Source: Bordetella parapertussis (GTDB lineage Bacteria > Pseudomonadota > Gammaproteobacteria > Burkholderiales > Burkholderiaceae_B). Taken from it: a stretch of DNA of 5,820 nt. The stretch spans positions 1 through 5,820 of the forward strand of contig CAMBLP010000133.1 in assembly GCA_945868195.1 (NCBI GenBank), written 5' to 3'. Positions 1 through 5,668 of this stretch are shown one piece after another. The notes below the pieces were generated by a model. It worked only from the letters and a program-made list of their open reading frames with translations, was not told the DNA's origin and ran no database searches. The position numbers were made by a program, and so were the translations under genes. Every line of letters starts with the position of its first letter. Positions within the stretch are counted from its first letter, which is position 1.

Positions 1-24
1 AATGCTCGCTGGAATCGTGTTGTT

Positions 25-30
25 GAAAGG
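25..30 (+). promoter_or_regulatory. Ribosome binding site of the ALDH7 gene
   Basis: GAAAGG lies 11 bases before the ATG at 42 and supports that start. The spacing is on the long side, but no better start codon is near. Confidence 0.55.
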
Positions 31-41
31 TAATTAAATAG

Positions 42-1556
42 ATGAATCACTCGAGCGATATCACAACAATCTTTACTGAAATTGGGATTTCACTTCCTGC
101 GTCTGCTACGTCGCAAGGGGTGGAGGTGGTATCGCCGATTGATGCGCGGCGATTGGGTACATTAACCTCGACTTCGAAACTTCAGGCTCATACCTCAATC
201 GACCGCGCTGCGCTTCGTTTTAAAACATGGCGAACTCAGCCTGCCCCAATCAGAGGCCTAGTCGTCAGACAGTGGGGAGAGCTTGTACGTCAACATAAGC
301 CGGCACTCGCTCAACTCATTACGCTTGAGGCAGGAAAAATCGTCCAAGAAAGTCTTGGAGAAGTTCAAGAAGTCGTCGACATCTGTGACTTCGCCGTTGG
401 TTTATCCAGACAACTGTATGGATTAACGATTGCGAGCGAAAGATACCAACATAAATTGCTCGAGACATGGCACCCGATCGGACCAGTGGGAGTGATTTCC
501 GCTTTTAATTTTCCCATGGCCGTTTATGCCTGGAATGCTGCGCTTGCCTTGGTGTGTGGGGATACGCTCGTTTGGAAACCTTCTGAGAAAACACCCTACT
601 GTGCTCTTGCGTTGCATGGGCTCCTGCTAAAGGCCATACTTCATTGCGATACTGATCCAGAAGGTTTGGCTGAGTTGCTCATTGGCGATGCCGAAACTGG
701 AGAGGTTCTCACCACTCATCCTGACATTAAACTCTTGAGCGCAACAGGATCGACCCGCATGGGGATGGCGGTGGCGACAGCATGCGCACCTTCATTCAAA
801 CGAACATTGCTTGAGCTAGGTGGCAACAACGCCGCTATTGTTTGTCCGTCAGCGGATATTGATCTTGTCACGCGTGCCGTCGTTTTTTCCGCCGTCGGTA
901 CTGCGGGTCAACGCTGTACAACATTGCGCAGATTGATCGTCCATCGCTCTATTTATCAAGAGGTACTTGATAGACTTGTAGCCCTCTATAAAAAATTACC
1001 TATCGGTGATCCTCGCAAGGATGACATTTTGATAGGCCCCCTTATTGATAAGCGCTCTTTTGACACCATGCAGATTGCTTTAAAAGATGCTGTCAAGAGT
1101 GGAGGTGAAGTATTTTTTGGTGAGCGGATTGAATTATCAGACTGCAAAGACGCTTATTACGTGAGGCCCGCTATCGTCAGCATGACTTCGCAAGAGGGGC
1201 CGATGCTCAAAGAAACGTTCGCACCAATCCTTTACATAACAACCTATGACAATTTGGAACACGCGATCGCTTTAAACAATGCTGTCAGTCATGGTCTTTC
1301 TTCTTCGATTTTTACCCAAAACTTGTTGGAGGCTGAAATATTTACATCAGCGGCAGGTTCAGACTGTGGCATCGCTAACGTGAACATCGGCACAAGTGGC
1401 GCGGAGATCGGAGGTGCTTTTGGCGGAGAGAAAGAAACAGGCGGTGGACGAGAGTCAGGATCGGATTCCTGGAAAGCCTATATGCGAAGGGCGACAAATA
1501 CAATTAATTACGGCACTGAACTTCCCTTGGCGCAGGGCATCAAGTTTAATTTTTAA
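42..1556 (+). CDS. ALDH7-family (antiquitin-type) aldehyde dehydrogenase, probable L-piperidine-6-carboxylate / alpha-aminoadipic semialdehyde dehydrogenase
   Basis: A complete 504-residue NAD(P)-dependent aldehyde dehydrogenase, the usual length for the ALDH7 family. Seen in order: FNFP (155-158) and WKP (178-180) in the cofactor-binding part; the Rossmann-type TGST (235-238); the general base Glu258 in LLELGG; the nucleophile Cys292 in the ALDH7-like GTAGQRCTT; ETFAP (391-395); and near the C-terminus the antiquitin signature FGGEKETGGGRESGSDSWK. By family knowledge, such enzymes oxidise alpha-aminoadipic semialdehyde (in equilibrium with piperidine-6-carboxylate) to alpha-aminoadipate in lysine/pipecolate catabolism, in the cytoplasm. 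The substrate is inferred from family, since no other lysine gene is in view. The ATG follows a GAAAGG Shine-Dalgarno at 25-30, 11 bases upstream. All catalytic residues are present. Family assignment is very secure; the exact substrate is less so. Confidence 0.93.
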   Translation: MNHSSDITTIFTEIGISLPASATSQGVEVVSPIDARRLGTLTSTSKLQAHTSIDRAALRFKTWRTQPAPIRGLVVRQWGELVRQHKPALAQLITLEAGKIVQESLGEVQEVVDICDFAVGLSRQLYGLTIASERYQHKLLETWHPIGPVGVISAFNFPMAVYAWNAALALVCGDTLVWKPSEKTPYCALALHGLLLKAILHCDTDPEGLAELLIGDAETGEVLTTHPDIKLLSATGSTRMGMAVATACAPSFKRTLLELGGNNAAIVCPSADIDLVTRAVVFSAVGTAGQRCTTLRRLIVHRSIYQEVLDRLVALYKKLPIGDPRKDDILIGPLIDKRSFDTMQIALKDAVKSGGEVFFGERIELSDCKDAYYVRPAIVSMTSQEGPMLKETFAPILYITTYDNLEHAIALNNAVSHGLSSSIFTQNLLEAEIFTSAAGSDCGIANVNIGTSGAEIGGAFGGEKETGGGRESGSDSWKAYMRRATNTINYGTELPLAQGIKFNF

Positions 1557-1747
1557 GCACAAAGATCTAGAGTTTTTTCAAGCTGTTTAATCTACCCATA
1601 AAATTTTATCGTTCAGCTACAGAAATTTGCGGCCACCTTCCCCTTTGAATCAGGGCGACTTCTAGCGACTTTTTATCAATATCTCATATTCGCTAAACTT
1701 CCATTGTCATCATAACGTCACAAATTAATTATAAAAAATATAAAGAC

Positions 1748-1784
1748 GCTTTAGTCAAAAACTAAAGCTCAATACTTTATTGAG
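1748..1784 (+). repeat. Two abutting hairpins at the 5' end of the pRiA4b-ORF3-like gene
   Basis: The first hairpin has a perfect 8-bp stem: GCTTTAGT (1748-1755), loop CAAAA, ACTAAAGC (1761-1768). The second starts on the last base of the first: CTCAAT (1768-1773), loop ACTTT, ATTGAG (1779-1784). The second stem contains the possible TTG start at 1780. Neither is followed by a T tract on the plus strand, so they do not look like a terminator of the ALDH7 gene. They could be an operator or a structured leader; the function is unknown. The rest of the 1557-1747 gap is AT-rich, with a 12-bp palindrome ATAAAATTTTAT at 1598-1609, and I see no convincing terminator or gene in it. Confidence 0.5.
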
Positions 1785-1794
1785 TGATCGTTCA

Positions 1795-2385
1795 ATGGCT
1801 AACTTTAGAAAATTCCGGCTACCCATACGCATTTACCAACTGCGTATAGAACTCACTAAAATCGATCCCATCATCTGGCGAACCGTCTTAGTCCCTGACA
1901 CCATCAAGCTTTCAAAACTCGACCGCGTGATCCAGGAGTCTTTTGGTTGGACGAACAGTCATCTGCATGAGTTCAATATTGGAAATAAACGCTACGGCAT
2001 GATCAATGCGGTTCAAGAGCATGACTGGGATGAGGAAAACCCCTTGCTTGACGAGCGTAAATTTACCCTCGGTATGCTCTTAACCGACGCCATTCACGAG
2101 TTTGAATATGACTATGATTTTGGAGATGGCTGGTGTCATATCGTAAAAGTTGAAAGACACCTCACTCCCAATCAAACTAACTATTGGCCGATGTGCATTG
2201 CCGGTGAAAACGCCTGCCCTCCCGAGGACGTAGGCGGCCCCTCTGGCTATGCAGAATTAATCGATATTCTCAATGATCCGACGCATGCTCAGCATGCCGA
2301 ACTCTTTCACTGGGTCGGTGGCCCCTTCGATCCACAAAGCTTTGATGTGAATTCCGCTAACGCAAGAATCGGGCGTCTTCGCTAA
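1795..2385 (+). CDS. Plasmid pRiA4b ORF-3-like family protein
   Basis: A small, probably cytoplasmic protein of the pRiA4b ORF-3-like family (PRiA4_ORF3 domain), 196 residues from the ATG at 1795 or 201 from a TTG at 1780. The whole protein is essentially this one domain. Counting from the TTG start, the visible family motifs are: IIWR (31-34) after a YQLRIEL strand; GWTNSHLHEF (56-65); YDFGDGW (112-118); and a late ACPPEDVGG (145-153) followed by an acidic/aromatic C-terminus. I prefer the ATG because it has a weak GAG Shine-Dalgarno at 1782-1784, the TTG has none and lies inside a hairpin stem, and the family usually begins shortly before the first strand. The family is often seen on plasmids and near mobile DNA; its biochemical role is not established and I do not assign one. 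galE begins 2 bp after its stop, so the two are probably co-transcribed. Confidence 0.85.
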   Translation: MANFRKFRLPIRIYQLRIELTKIDPIIWRTVLVPDTIKLSKLDRVIQESFGWTNSHLHEFNIGNKRYGMINAVQEHDWDEENPLLDERKFTLGMLLTDAIHEFEYDYDFGDGWCHIVKVERHLTPNQTNYWPMCIAGENACPPEDVGGPSGYAELIDILNDPTHAQHAELFHWVGGPFDPQSFDVNSANARIGRLR

Positions 2386-2387
2386 GC

Positions 2388-3410
2388 ATGGCCATCAAAA
2401 TACTCGTCACAGGAGGCGCCGGCTACATCGGCTCTCACACTGTCGTGCAGTTGCTCGAAGCAGGCTTTGAGGTCCTTGTCCTAGATAACCTCTCGAACAG
2501 TAACTGCAACGTCATCGACCGCATCGTTCGCTTGACAAACAAAACCTTAGATTTTGTAGAGGGCGATGTACGAGATCGAAATATCTTGCATAAAATATTT
2601 GCACAACATTCGATTAGCGCCGTGATTCATTTTGCGGGACTCAAGGCTGTCGGAGAGTCCGAAGCCAACCCGCTCAAATACTACGACAACAACGTGACTG
2701 GAAGCTTGGTACTCGCTGAAGAAATGGCGCGGGCAGGCGTAGTGACTCTTGTTTTTTCATCCTCGGCGACTGTCTATGGCGATCCGGGTTACAGCCAATA
2801 CCGCGAAGACACACCGCTTGCTCCCATCAACGTATATGGGCGCACCAAACTCGTGGTCGAAGACATCCTCAGAGATGTCATCAAAGCACATCCCGCTTGG
2901 CGAGTCGCACTGCTGCGCTACTTTAATCCCGTTGGTGCCCATCCTTCGGGCATGCTGGGAGAGGACCCAAACGGCATCCCTAACAACCTGATGCCCTTTA
3001 TCGCGCAAGTCGCCGTCGGCAAACGCGAAAAGTTATCTGTGTTTGGGGGAGATTACCCAACCCCCGACGGCACCGGGCTACGCGATTACATTCATGTTCA
3101 GGACCTGGCGGCAGGACATTTGGCCGCTTTGCGGGCACTGACAGAGCGTGAAGGTACTTTATTGACCGTCAACCTGGGTACGGGTCGTCCCTTTAGCGTA
3201 CTTGAAATGGTGCGCGCCTTTGAACAGGCGTCTGGCATAGCTATCCCTTTTGACATCGTTGCTCGCCGCGCAGGCGACCTTGCCGAGTATTACGCCGACC
3301 CTGCCCTCGCCCAACGATTACTCGGCTGGCAAGCCCAACTCGGCATCGAGGCCATGTGTGCCGACACCTGGCGATGGCAAATCAACAATCCGAATGGCTA
3401 TCATCTTTAA
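2388..3410 (+). CDS. galE: UDP-glucose 4-epimerase GalE
   Basis: A complete 340-residue extended short-chain dehydrogenase/reductase, matching the usual GalE length of about 338. It interconverts UDP-glucose and UDP-galactose in the cytoplasm using tightly bound NAD, feeding the Leloir pathway and sugar supply for surface polysaccharide. Seen: the NAD-binding TGGAGYIGSH at residues 8-17; the acidic VLDNLS (31-36) at the end of the second strand; HFAGLKAVGES (81-91); the catalytic Ser126 in SSSATVYG with Tyr150 and Lys154 of YxxxK; RYFNPVGAH (177-185) and LRDYIHVQDLA (231-241), both typical of GalE. The ATG lies 2 bp after the preceding stop with only a weak ribosome site, so translation may be coupled to the upstream gene. 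No other gal or polysaccharide gene is in view, so its pathway context here is unknown. The following 170 bp hold no convincing terminator. Confidence 0.97.
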   Translation: MAIKILVTGGAGYIGSHTVVQLLEAGFEVLVLDNLSNSNCNVIDRIVRLTNKTLDFVEGDVRDRNILHKIFAQHSISAVIHFAGLKAVGESEANPLKYYDNNVTGSLVLAEEMARAGVVTLVFSSSATVYGDPGYSQYREDTPLAPINVYGRTKLVVEDILRDVIKAHPAWRVALLRYFNPVGAHPSGMLGEDPNGIPNNLMPFIAQVAVGKREKLSVFGGDYPTPDGTGLRDYIHVQDLAAGHLAALRALTEREGTLLTVNLGTGRPFSVLEMVRAFEQASGIAIPFDIVARRAGDLAEYYADPALAQRLLGWQAQLGIEAMCADTWRWQINNPNGYHL

Positions 3411-3551
3411 TAGCTATCTAGCAAAGACTTTCCTAGAAAGCCCAGACCGCCACCGCGCAGACCTCTACGCAATCGCTTTCTTCACTTAAAACCTCAAACC
3501 TACGTTCATTTGCGTATTTATCTATGCGTTTGTTTCCTGCAAAATAAAGTC

Positions 3552-3579
3552 TTGAAAATCGTATCCACAAGGCTACAAT
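3552..3579 (+). promoter_or_regulatory. Sigma70-type promoter of the toxin-antitoxin remnant
   Basis: TTGAAA (3552-3557), a 16-base spacer and TACAAT (3574-3579) form a good sigma70 match. The predicted transcription start falls within a few bases of the ATG at 3584, so the message would have almost no leader. The sequence around the -10 (GGCTACA at 3571-3577, TGTACC at 3585-3590) is an imperfect inverted repeat that could have been the old antitoxin operator. The promoter appears to have survived the deletion that destroyed the genes behind it. Confidence 0.6.
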
Positions 3580-3583
3580 CGGG

Positions 3584-3691
3584 ATGTACCGCATTTTTGA
3601 AACTGAGCAATTTATAGATTGGTTTGTCAGCCTAAAAGATCCTACGACACGCGCTCGTCTTCAACTTCGTCTTAGAAAGGCGTCAGCATGA
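3584..3691 (+). pseudogene. HigB/RelE-like addiction-module toxin, N-terminal remnant
   Basis: A 35-codon reading frame from the ATG at 3584 to the TGA at 3689. Its sequence (TEQFIDWFVSLKD, then TRARLQLRLRKAS) matches the start of the short RelE-superfamily 'addiction module killer' proteins that pair with HigA-like antitoxins and are usually about 95-105 residues. Missing are the GN.GD and PGYR-type segments and the C-terminal strand with the catalytic residues, so no active ribosome-dependent RNase can be made from it. It stops at an ATGA overlap with the antitoxin remnant. I infer that one internal deletion fused the 5' third of the toxin gene to the 3' half of the antitoxin gene. The family call rests on short similarity judged by eye. 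Confidence 0.7.
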
Positions 3692-3846
3692 CTCAACTAG
3701 CCCGCGACACTGGGTTATCTCGGGAAAGTCTTTACAAAAGCCTTTCAGGCGAACGGGCCCCGAACTCCGATACTTTGTTCAAAGTGATCCATGCCATGGG
3801 CTTTAAGCTGTCGGTCGAGCCCCTATCCACGTCTTCCACGTCCTAA
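3688..3846 (+). pseudogene. HigA-like addiction-module antidote, C-terminal half (helix-turn-helix remnant)
   Basis: A 52-codon frame from the ATG at 3688 to the TAA at 3846. It reads MTQLARDTGLSRESLYKSLS followed by a helix and FKLSVEP, the DNA-binding half of the 'probable addiction module antidote' family. In complete members (about 90-100 residues) the MTQLAR segment lies near the middle, after an acidic N-terminal region and an ARA+G helix. Here that half is absent: an in-frame stop lies at 3673-3675, four codons before the ATG, and the sequence before that belongs to the toxin gene. The recognition helix-turn-helix is largely intact, so a small DNA-binding peptide could still be produced, but a normal antitoxin could not. 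Its last four bases overlap the 3' end of the convergent WYL gene. The family call is fairly secure; whether it is expressed is unknown. Confidence 0.75.
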
Positions 3847-4817
3847 CAGTACCTTTCCCGCATCTTCTCAATCATCTCCTTCACCTTGTCACGCAACCCT
3901 AACGGTGCGATCACTTCCACATCGCTCCCCTGTCGCAAAATATCCTGAATCAACTCCCAGTCCTCGCCATAGGGGACCTCGAGCTGGTATGAGCCATCGG
4001 GCAACAGGGCACTCACCTGATCGGGATGCCAGACCTCATTGGCCACCCACTGAGCGCGAAACGGTGTAAACCTAAGCGTCGCCACCTGACGCTGTTTGCC
4101 ATTGAAAATTCCATAACTCGATTCAAACACTTCGCGCAGCATCGCCACAGCGACCTCGTGCGCGGTCTCCTCGAGCAGGTCTACCGTACGGATCGCATCC
4201 ACCGCAAAGCTGCGTAGCCCCTCTCTCAAGTGACAATACGCATCGAGATACCAATTGTCTCGGTAATACACCAGATGCTGAGGCGAAATCGCACGCGCGC
4301 TGATTGTCCCCTCCTGTCGAGAGTAATACTCAATATGCAAACGCTTGCGGTTGATTAGCGCTTGTGCAATCAGTTGAAAATGCGCATTGACGACCTTGCG
4401 TTGCCCCATCGGAATAATGCGGATGCGCGCTGCGGCTTCTTTGGCACTGCCGGTCCCCTCATCCAGCAAACCTTCGAGCCTGGATTTAAAGGGCAATACA
4501 TGCGGCGCCAACAAACCACCCGGCTCAAGCTTGGAGATCATCTCCAACATCGTCAAGACAGAGTGAATTTCTTGTTCGCTAAACCAGACCCCAGGCAACT
4601 CAAACGTACGCGAATGACTCGGCTGTTGCGTCAGCGCATAGCCGCGCAAGCTTGAATTCCAAGCGAACGGGATACCGAGTCGATCGCGCATGTAGGCCAG
4701 ATCACGATTAAGCGTGGCACGTGAGACCTCGAGCGTCTCAAGCATCTGTCGCATCGTGACCGAGGGCTGTGCCATCAGCATCGTTTGAATCTTGTAAAAA
4801 CGTTCAGTGCGATCCAT
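3843..4817 (-). CDS. WYL-domain transcriptional regulator with N-terminal helix-turn-helix
   Basis: A complete 324-residue regulator of the DeoR-like HTH plus WYL architecture, the normal length for the group. Residues 1-60 form a winged helix-turn-helix (TERFYKIQTML, then VSRATLNRDLAYMRDRLG, then GYAL). A linker follows at about 65-140. The WYL domain spans about 150-220, with INRKRLHIEYYSR, SPQHLVYYRDNWYLDAYC (Trp179-Tyr180-Leu181) and FAVDAIRTVDLLEE. A C-terminal WCX-type extension (LRFTPFRAQWVANEVWHPDQ) completes it. WYL domains are thought to sense nucleic acid or nucleotide ligands, and such proteins regulate DNA-damage and anti-phage loci among others; the target here is unknown. The ATG at 4817 has GGAG four bases before it. 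A 23-bp near-perfect palindrome just upstream is a likely autoregulatory operator. The gene is convergent with the toxin-antitoxin remnant and divergent from brnT. Confidence 0.93.
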   Translation of the reverse strand: MDRTERFYKIQTMLMAQPSVTMRQMLETLEVSRATLNRDLAYMRDRLGIPFAWNSSLRGYALTQQPSHSRTFELPGVWFSEQEIHSVLTMLEMISKLEPGGLLAPHVLPFKSRLEGLLDEGTGSAKEAAARIRIIPMGQRKVVNAHFQLIAQALINRKRLHIEYYSRQEGTISARAISPQHLVYYRDNWYLDAYCHLREGLRSFAVDAIRTVDLLEETAHEVAVAMLREVFESSYGIFNGKQRQVATLRFTPFRAQWVANEVWHPDQVSALLPDGSYQLEVPYGEDWELIQDILRQGSDVEVIAPLGLRDKVKEMIEKMRERYC

Positions 4818-4826
4818 TGTGCTCCA

Positions 4827-4849
4827 GTTTCAGACTTATAGTTTGAAAC
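4827..4849 (-). promoter_or_regulatory. Probable operator of the WYL regulator gene (23-bp palindrome)
   Basis: The arms GTTTCAGACT (4827-4836) and AGTTTGAAAC (4840-4849) are inverted repeats with one mismatch around a 3-base centre, 10 bp upstream of the WYL start codon and directly next to its Shine-Dalgarno. On the minus strand it contains TATAAG, a possible -10 element, so a protein bound here would block transcription. Binding by the WYL protein itself is an inference from position and symmetry. Confidence 0.6.
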
Positions 4850-4960
4850 CTAATTTACACGTTTACAGGCACTTTTTTACATATTGGGAATGATTAAACA
4901 AAAGAAATCGAAGTAGCATCTAGTGAGACACTAAGGTATGGGATTTACGATGATAATTTC

Positions 4961-4989
4961 TTGCAACAGCACTTTAAATAAACTACATT
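4961..4989 (+). promoter_or_regulatory. Candidate brnTA promoter
   Basis: TTGCAA (4961-4966), a 17-base spacer and TACATT (4984-4989) form a plausible sigma70 promoter whose -10 lies inside the palindrome at 4981-4995. With standard spacing the transcript would start at or next to the brnT ATG at 4996. No Shine-Dalgarno is visible before that ATG, which agrees with a leaderless message. Confidence 0.45.
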
Positions 4990-4995
4990 GTAGTT
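4981..4995 (+). promoter_or_regulatory. Probable BrnA operator (15-bp perfect palindrome)
   Basis: AACTACA-T-TGTAGTT is perfectly symmetrical and ends on the base before the brnT start codon. In characterised brnTA systems the ribbon-helix-helix antitoxin BrnA, with BrnT, represses its own promoter through an inverted repeat. This is the obvious such site here; its use is inferred. Confidence 0.6.
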
Positions 4996-5277
4996 ATGAG
5001 TGATATTAAATTTGAGTGGGATTTAAAAAAAGCCACAGCAAACTTAAAGAAACACGGAGTTTCATTCGCAGAGGCTCGCACCGTGTTCTTCGATGAAAAC
5101 GCAAAATTAATCAACGATCCAGATCATTCAGGTGACGAGGACAGGTTTATCTTGTTAGGCTTGAGTAGCAGCCTAAGAGTTGTTTTAGTTTGTCATTGCT
5201 ATCGCGAAAAAGGAAATGTGATTAGGCTCATTTCCGCACGTCATGCGTCAACTTATGAATCGAAACAGTATAGATAA
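4996..5277 (+). CDS. brnT: BrnT family type II toxin
   Basis: A complete 93-residue BrnT, the RelE-fold ribonuclease toxin of the BrnT/BrnA module; such toxins cut RNA and arrest growth until neutralised by BrnA. Visible family motifs: FEWDLKKATANLKKHGVSF (6-24), the DPDHSGDEDR acidic/arginine block (41-50), LGLSSSLRVVLVCHCYR (54-70), IRLISARHAS (76-85), and the Glu88 and Tyr92 of the closing segment. Length and motif order match the family with no break, so it is probably functional. The ATG at 4996 gives the usual short lead before FEWD but has no Shine-Dalgarno, and the palindrome and candidate -10 directly abut it. brnA starts 10 bp after the stop. The gene is visibly more AT-rich than galE and the WYL gene, consistent with separate acquisition. 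Confidence 0.95.
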   Translation: MSDIKFEWDLKKATANLKKHGVSFAEARTVFFDENAKLINDPDHSGDEDRFILLGLSSSLRVVLVCHCYREKGNVIRLISARHASTYESKQYR

Positions 5278-5281
5278 AGGG
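5276..5281 (+). promoter_or_regulatory. Ribosome binding site that sets the brnA start
   Basis: AAAGGG lies six bases before the ATG at 5288 and overlaps the brnT stop codon. It favours 5288 over the in-frame ATG at 5243, which lies inside brnT and would add 15 residues unlike BrnA. Confidence 0.7.
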
Positions 5282-5287
5282 TGCATC

Positions 5288-5497
5288 ATGCGTAAAGAAT
5301 ACGATTTTAGCAAAGCTCGTAAAAACCCCTATGCAGCCCAGCTAAAGAAACAAATCACAATCAGGCTCGATGGGGACTCTATTAATTATTTCAAAAGCAT
5401 CTCAGAAAAAGTTGGCATCCCATACCAAAGCCTCATAAACCTTTACTTGCGTGACTGTGTTGCTCACAATCGTAAACTTGAGTTAAGTTGGAAGTAA
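5288..5497 (+). CDS. brnA: BrnA family type II antitoxin
   Basis: A 69-residue BrnA antitoxin that binds and neutralises BrnT and, through a ribbon-helix-helix fold, represses the operon. It shows the family N-terminus EYDFSKARKNPYA (4-15), the DNA-binding beta strand KKQITIRLDGD (20-30), and the highly characteristic helix GIPYQSLINLYLRDC (43-57), ending in LELSWK. The start at 5288 is chosen because of the AAAGGG site just before it and because BrnA proteins normally begin shortly before the DFSKA motif. An upstream in-frame ATG at 5243 would overlap brnT and is unlikely. The order toxin then antitoxin and the 10-bp gap are typical for brnTA. Confidence 0.94.
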   Translation: MRKEYDFSKARKNPYAAQLKKQITIRLDGDSINYFKSISEKVGIPYQSLINLYLRDCVAHNRKLELSWK

Positions 5498-5620
5498 GTG
5501 CATCGTAAGATTTCAGCAACTAACTGCAGCAGATTTACCGACACTCTCAAACTGAAACTGGCAAATTTAATTGTCAAAAAAAACAATCAATCATAAAAAA
5601 CCTGCGCCCTGACATCCCGC

Positions 5621-5641
5621 TGCACCACAGGGTGCAATTTT
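5621..5641 (+). terminator. Weak rho-independent terminator candidate downstream of brnTA
   Basis: TGCACC (5621-5626), loop ACAG and GGTGCA (5631-5636) form a 6-bp stem followed by ATTTT. The stem is short and the T run weak, and it lies 120 bp past brnA inside a stretch that also looks like a minus-strand coding remnant, so the symmetry could be fortuitous. The AT-rich 5498-5590 interval before it holds nothing I can recognise. Confidence 0.3.
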
Positions 5642-5668
5642 CGGATCAATTGATAGTCCTGCGGCTGA

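Noticed and set aside
1..33. Possible C-terminal tail of an upstream gene (NARWNRVVER then TAA).
   Set aside because: Only ten codons, and a second frame (2-37) is equally open, so the end of an upstream gene cannot be assigned.
1655..1673. Short direct repeat GCGACTT twice in the gap after the ALDH7 gene.
   Set aside because: Two copies of seven bases 10 bp apart are within chance expectation and adjoin no recognisable element.
2757..3008. Antisense open frame of 83 codons inside galE.
   Set aside because: It lies fully opposite a well-conserved galE segment, has no recognisable motif, and is explained by galE codon structure.
3394..3417. Inverted repeat around the galE stop codon as a terminator.
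   Set aside because: The stem needs a G-T pair, has an 8-base loop, and no T run follows it.
3428..3440. CTTTC-CTA-GAAAG hairpin after galE.
   Set aside because: Five-base stem with a 3-base loop and no T tract; likely chance.
3791..4655. Plus-strand open frames opposite the WYL gene.
   Set aside because: Compositionally biased shadows of the minus-strand gene with no family features.
4921..4933. TAGTG-AGA-CACTA inverted repeat between the WYL gene and brnT.
   Set aside because: Five-base arms are too short to be convincing beside the much stronger palindromes at 4827-4849 and 4981-4995.
5243..5287. Upstream in-frame ATG as the brnA start.
   Set aside because: It would overlap brnT by 35 bases and add residues foreign to BrnA, while 5288 has a good ribosome site.
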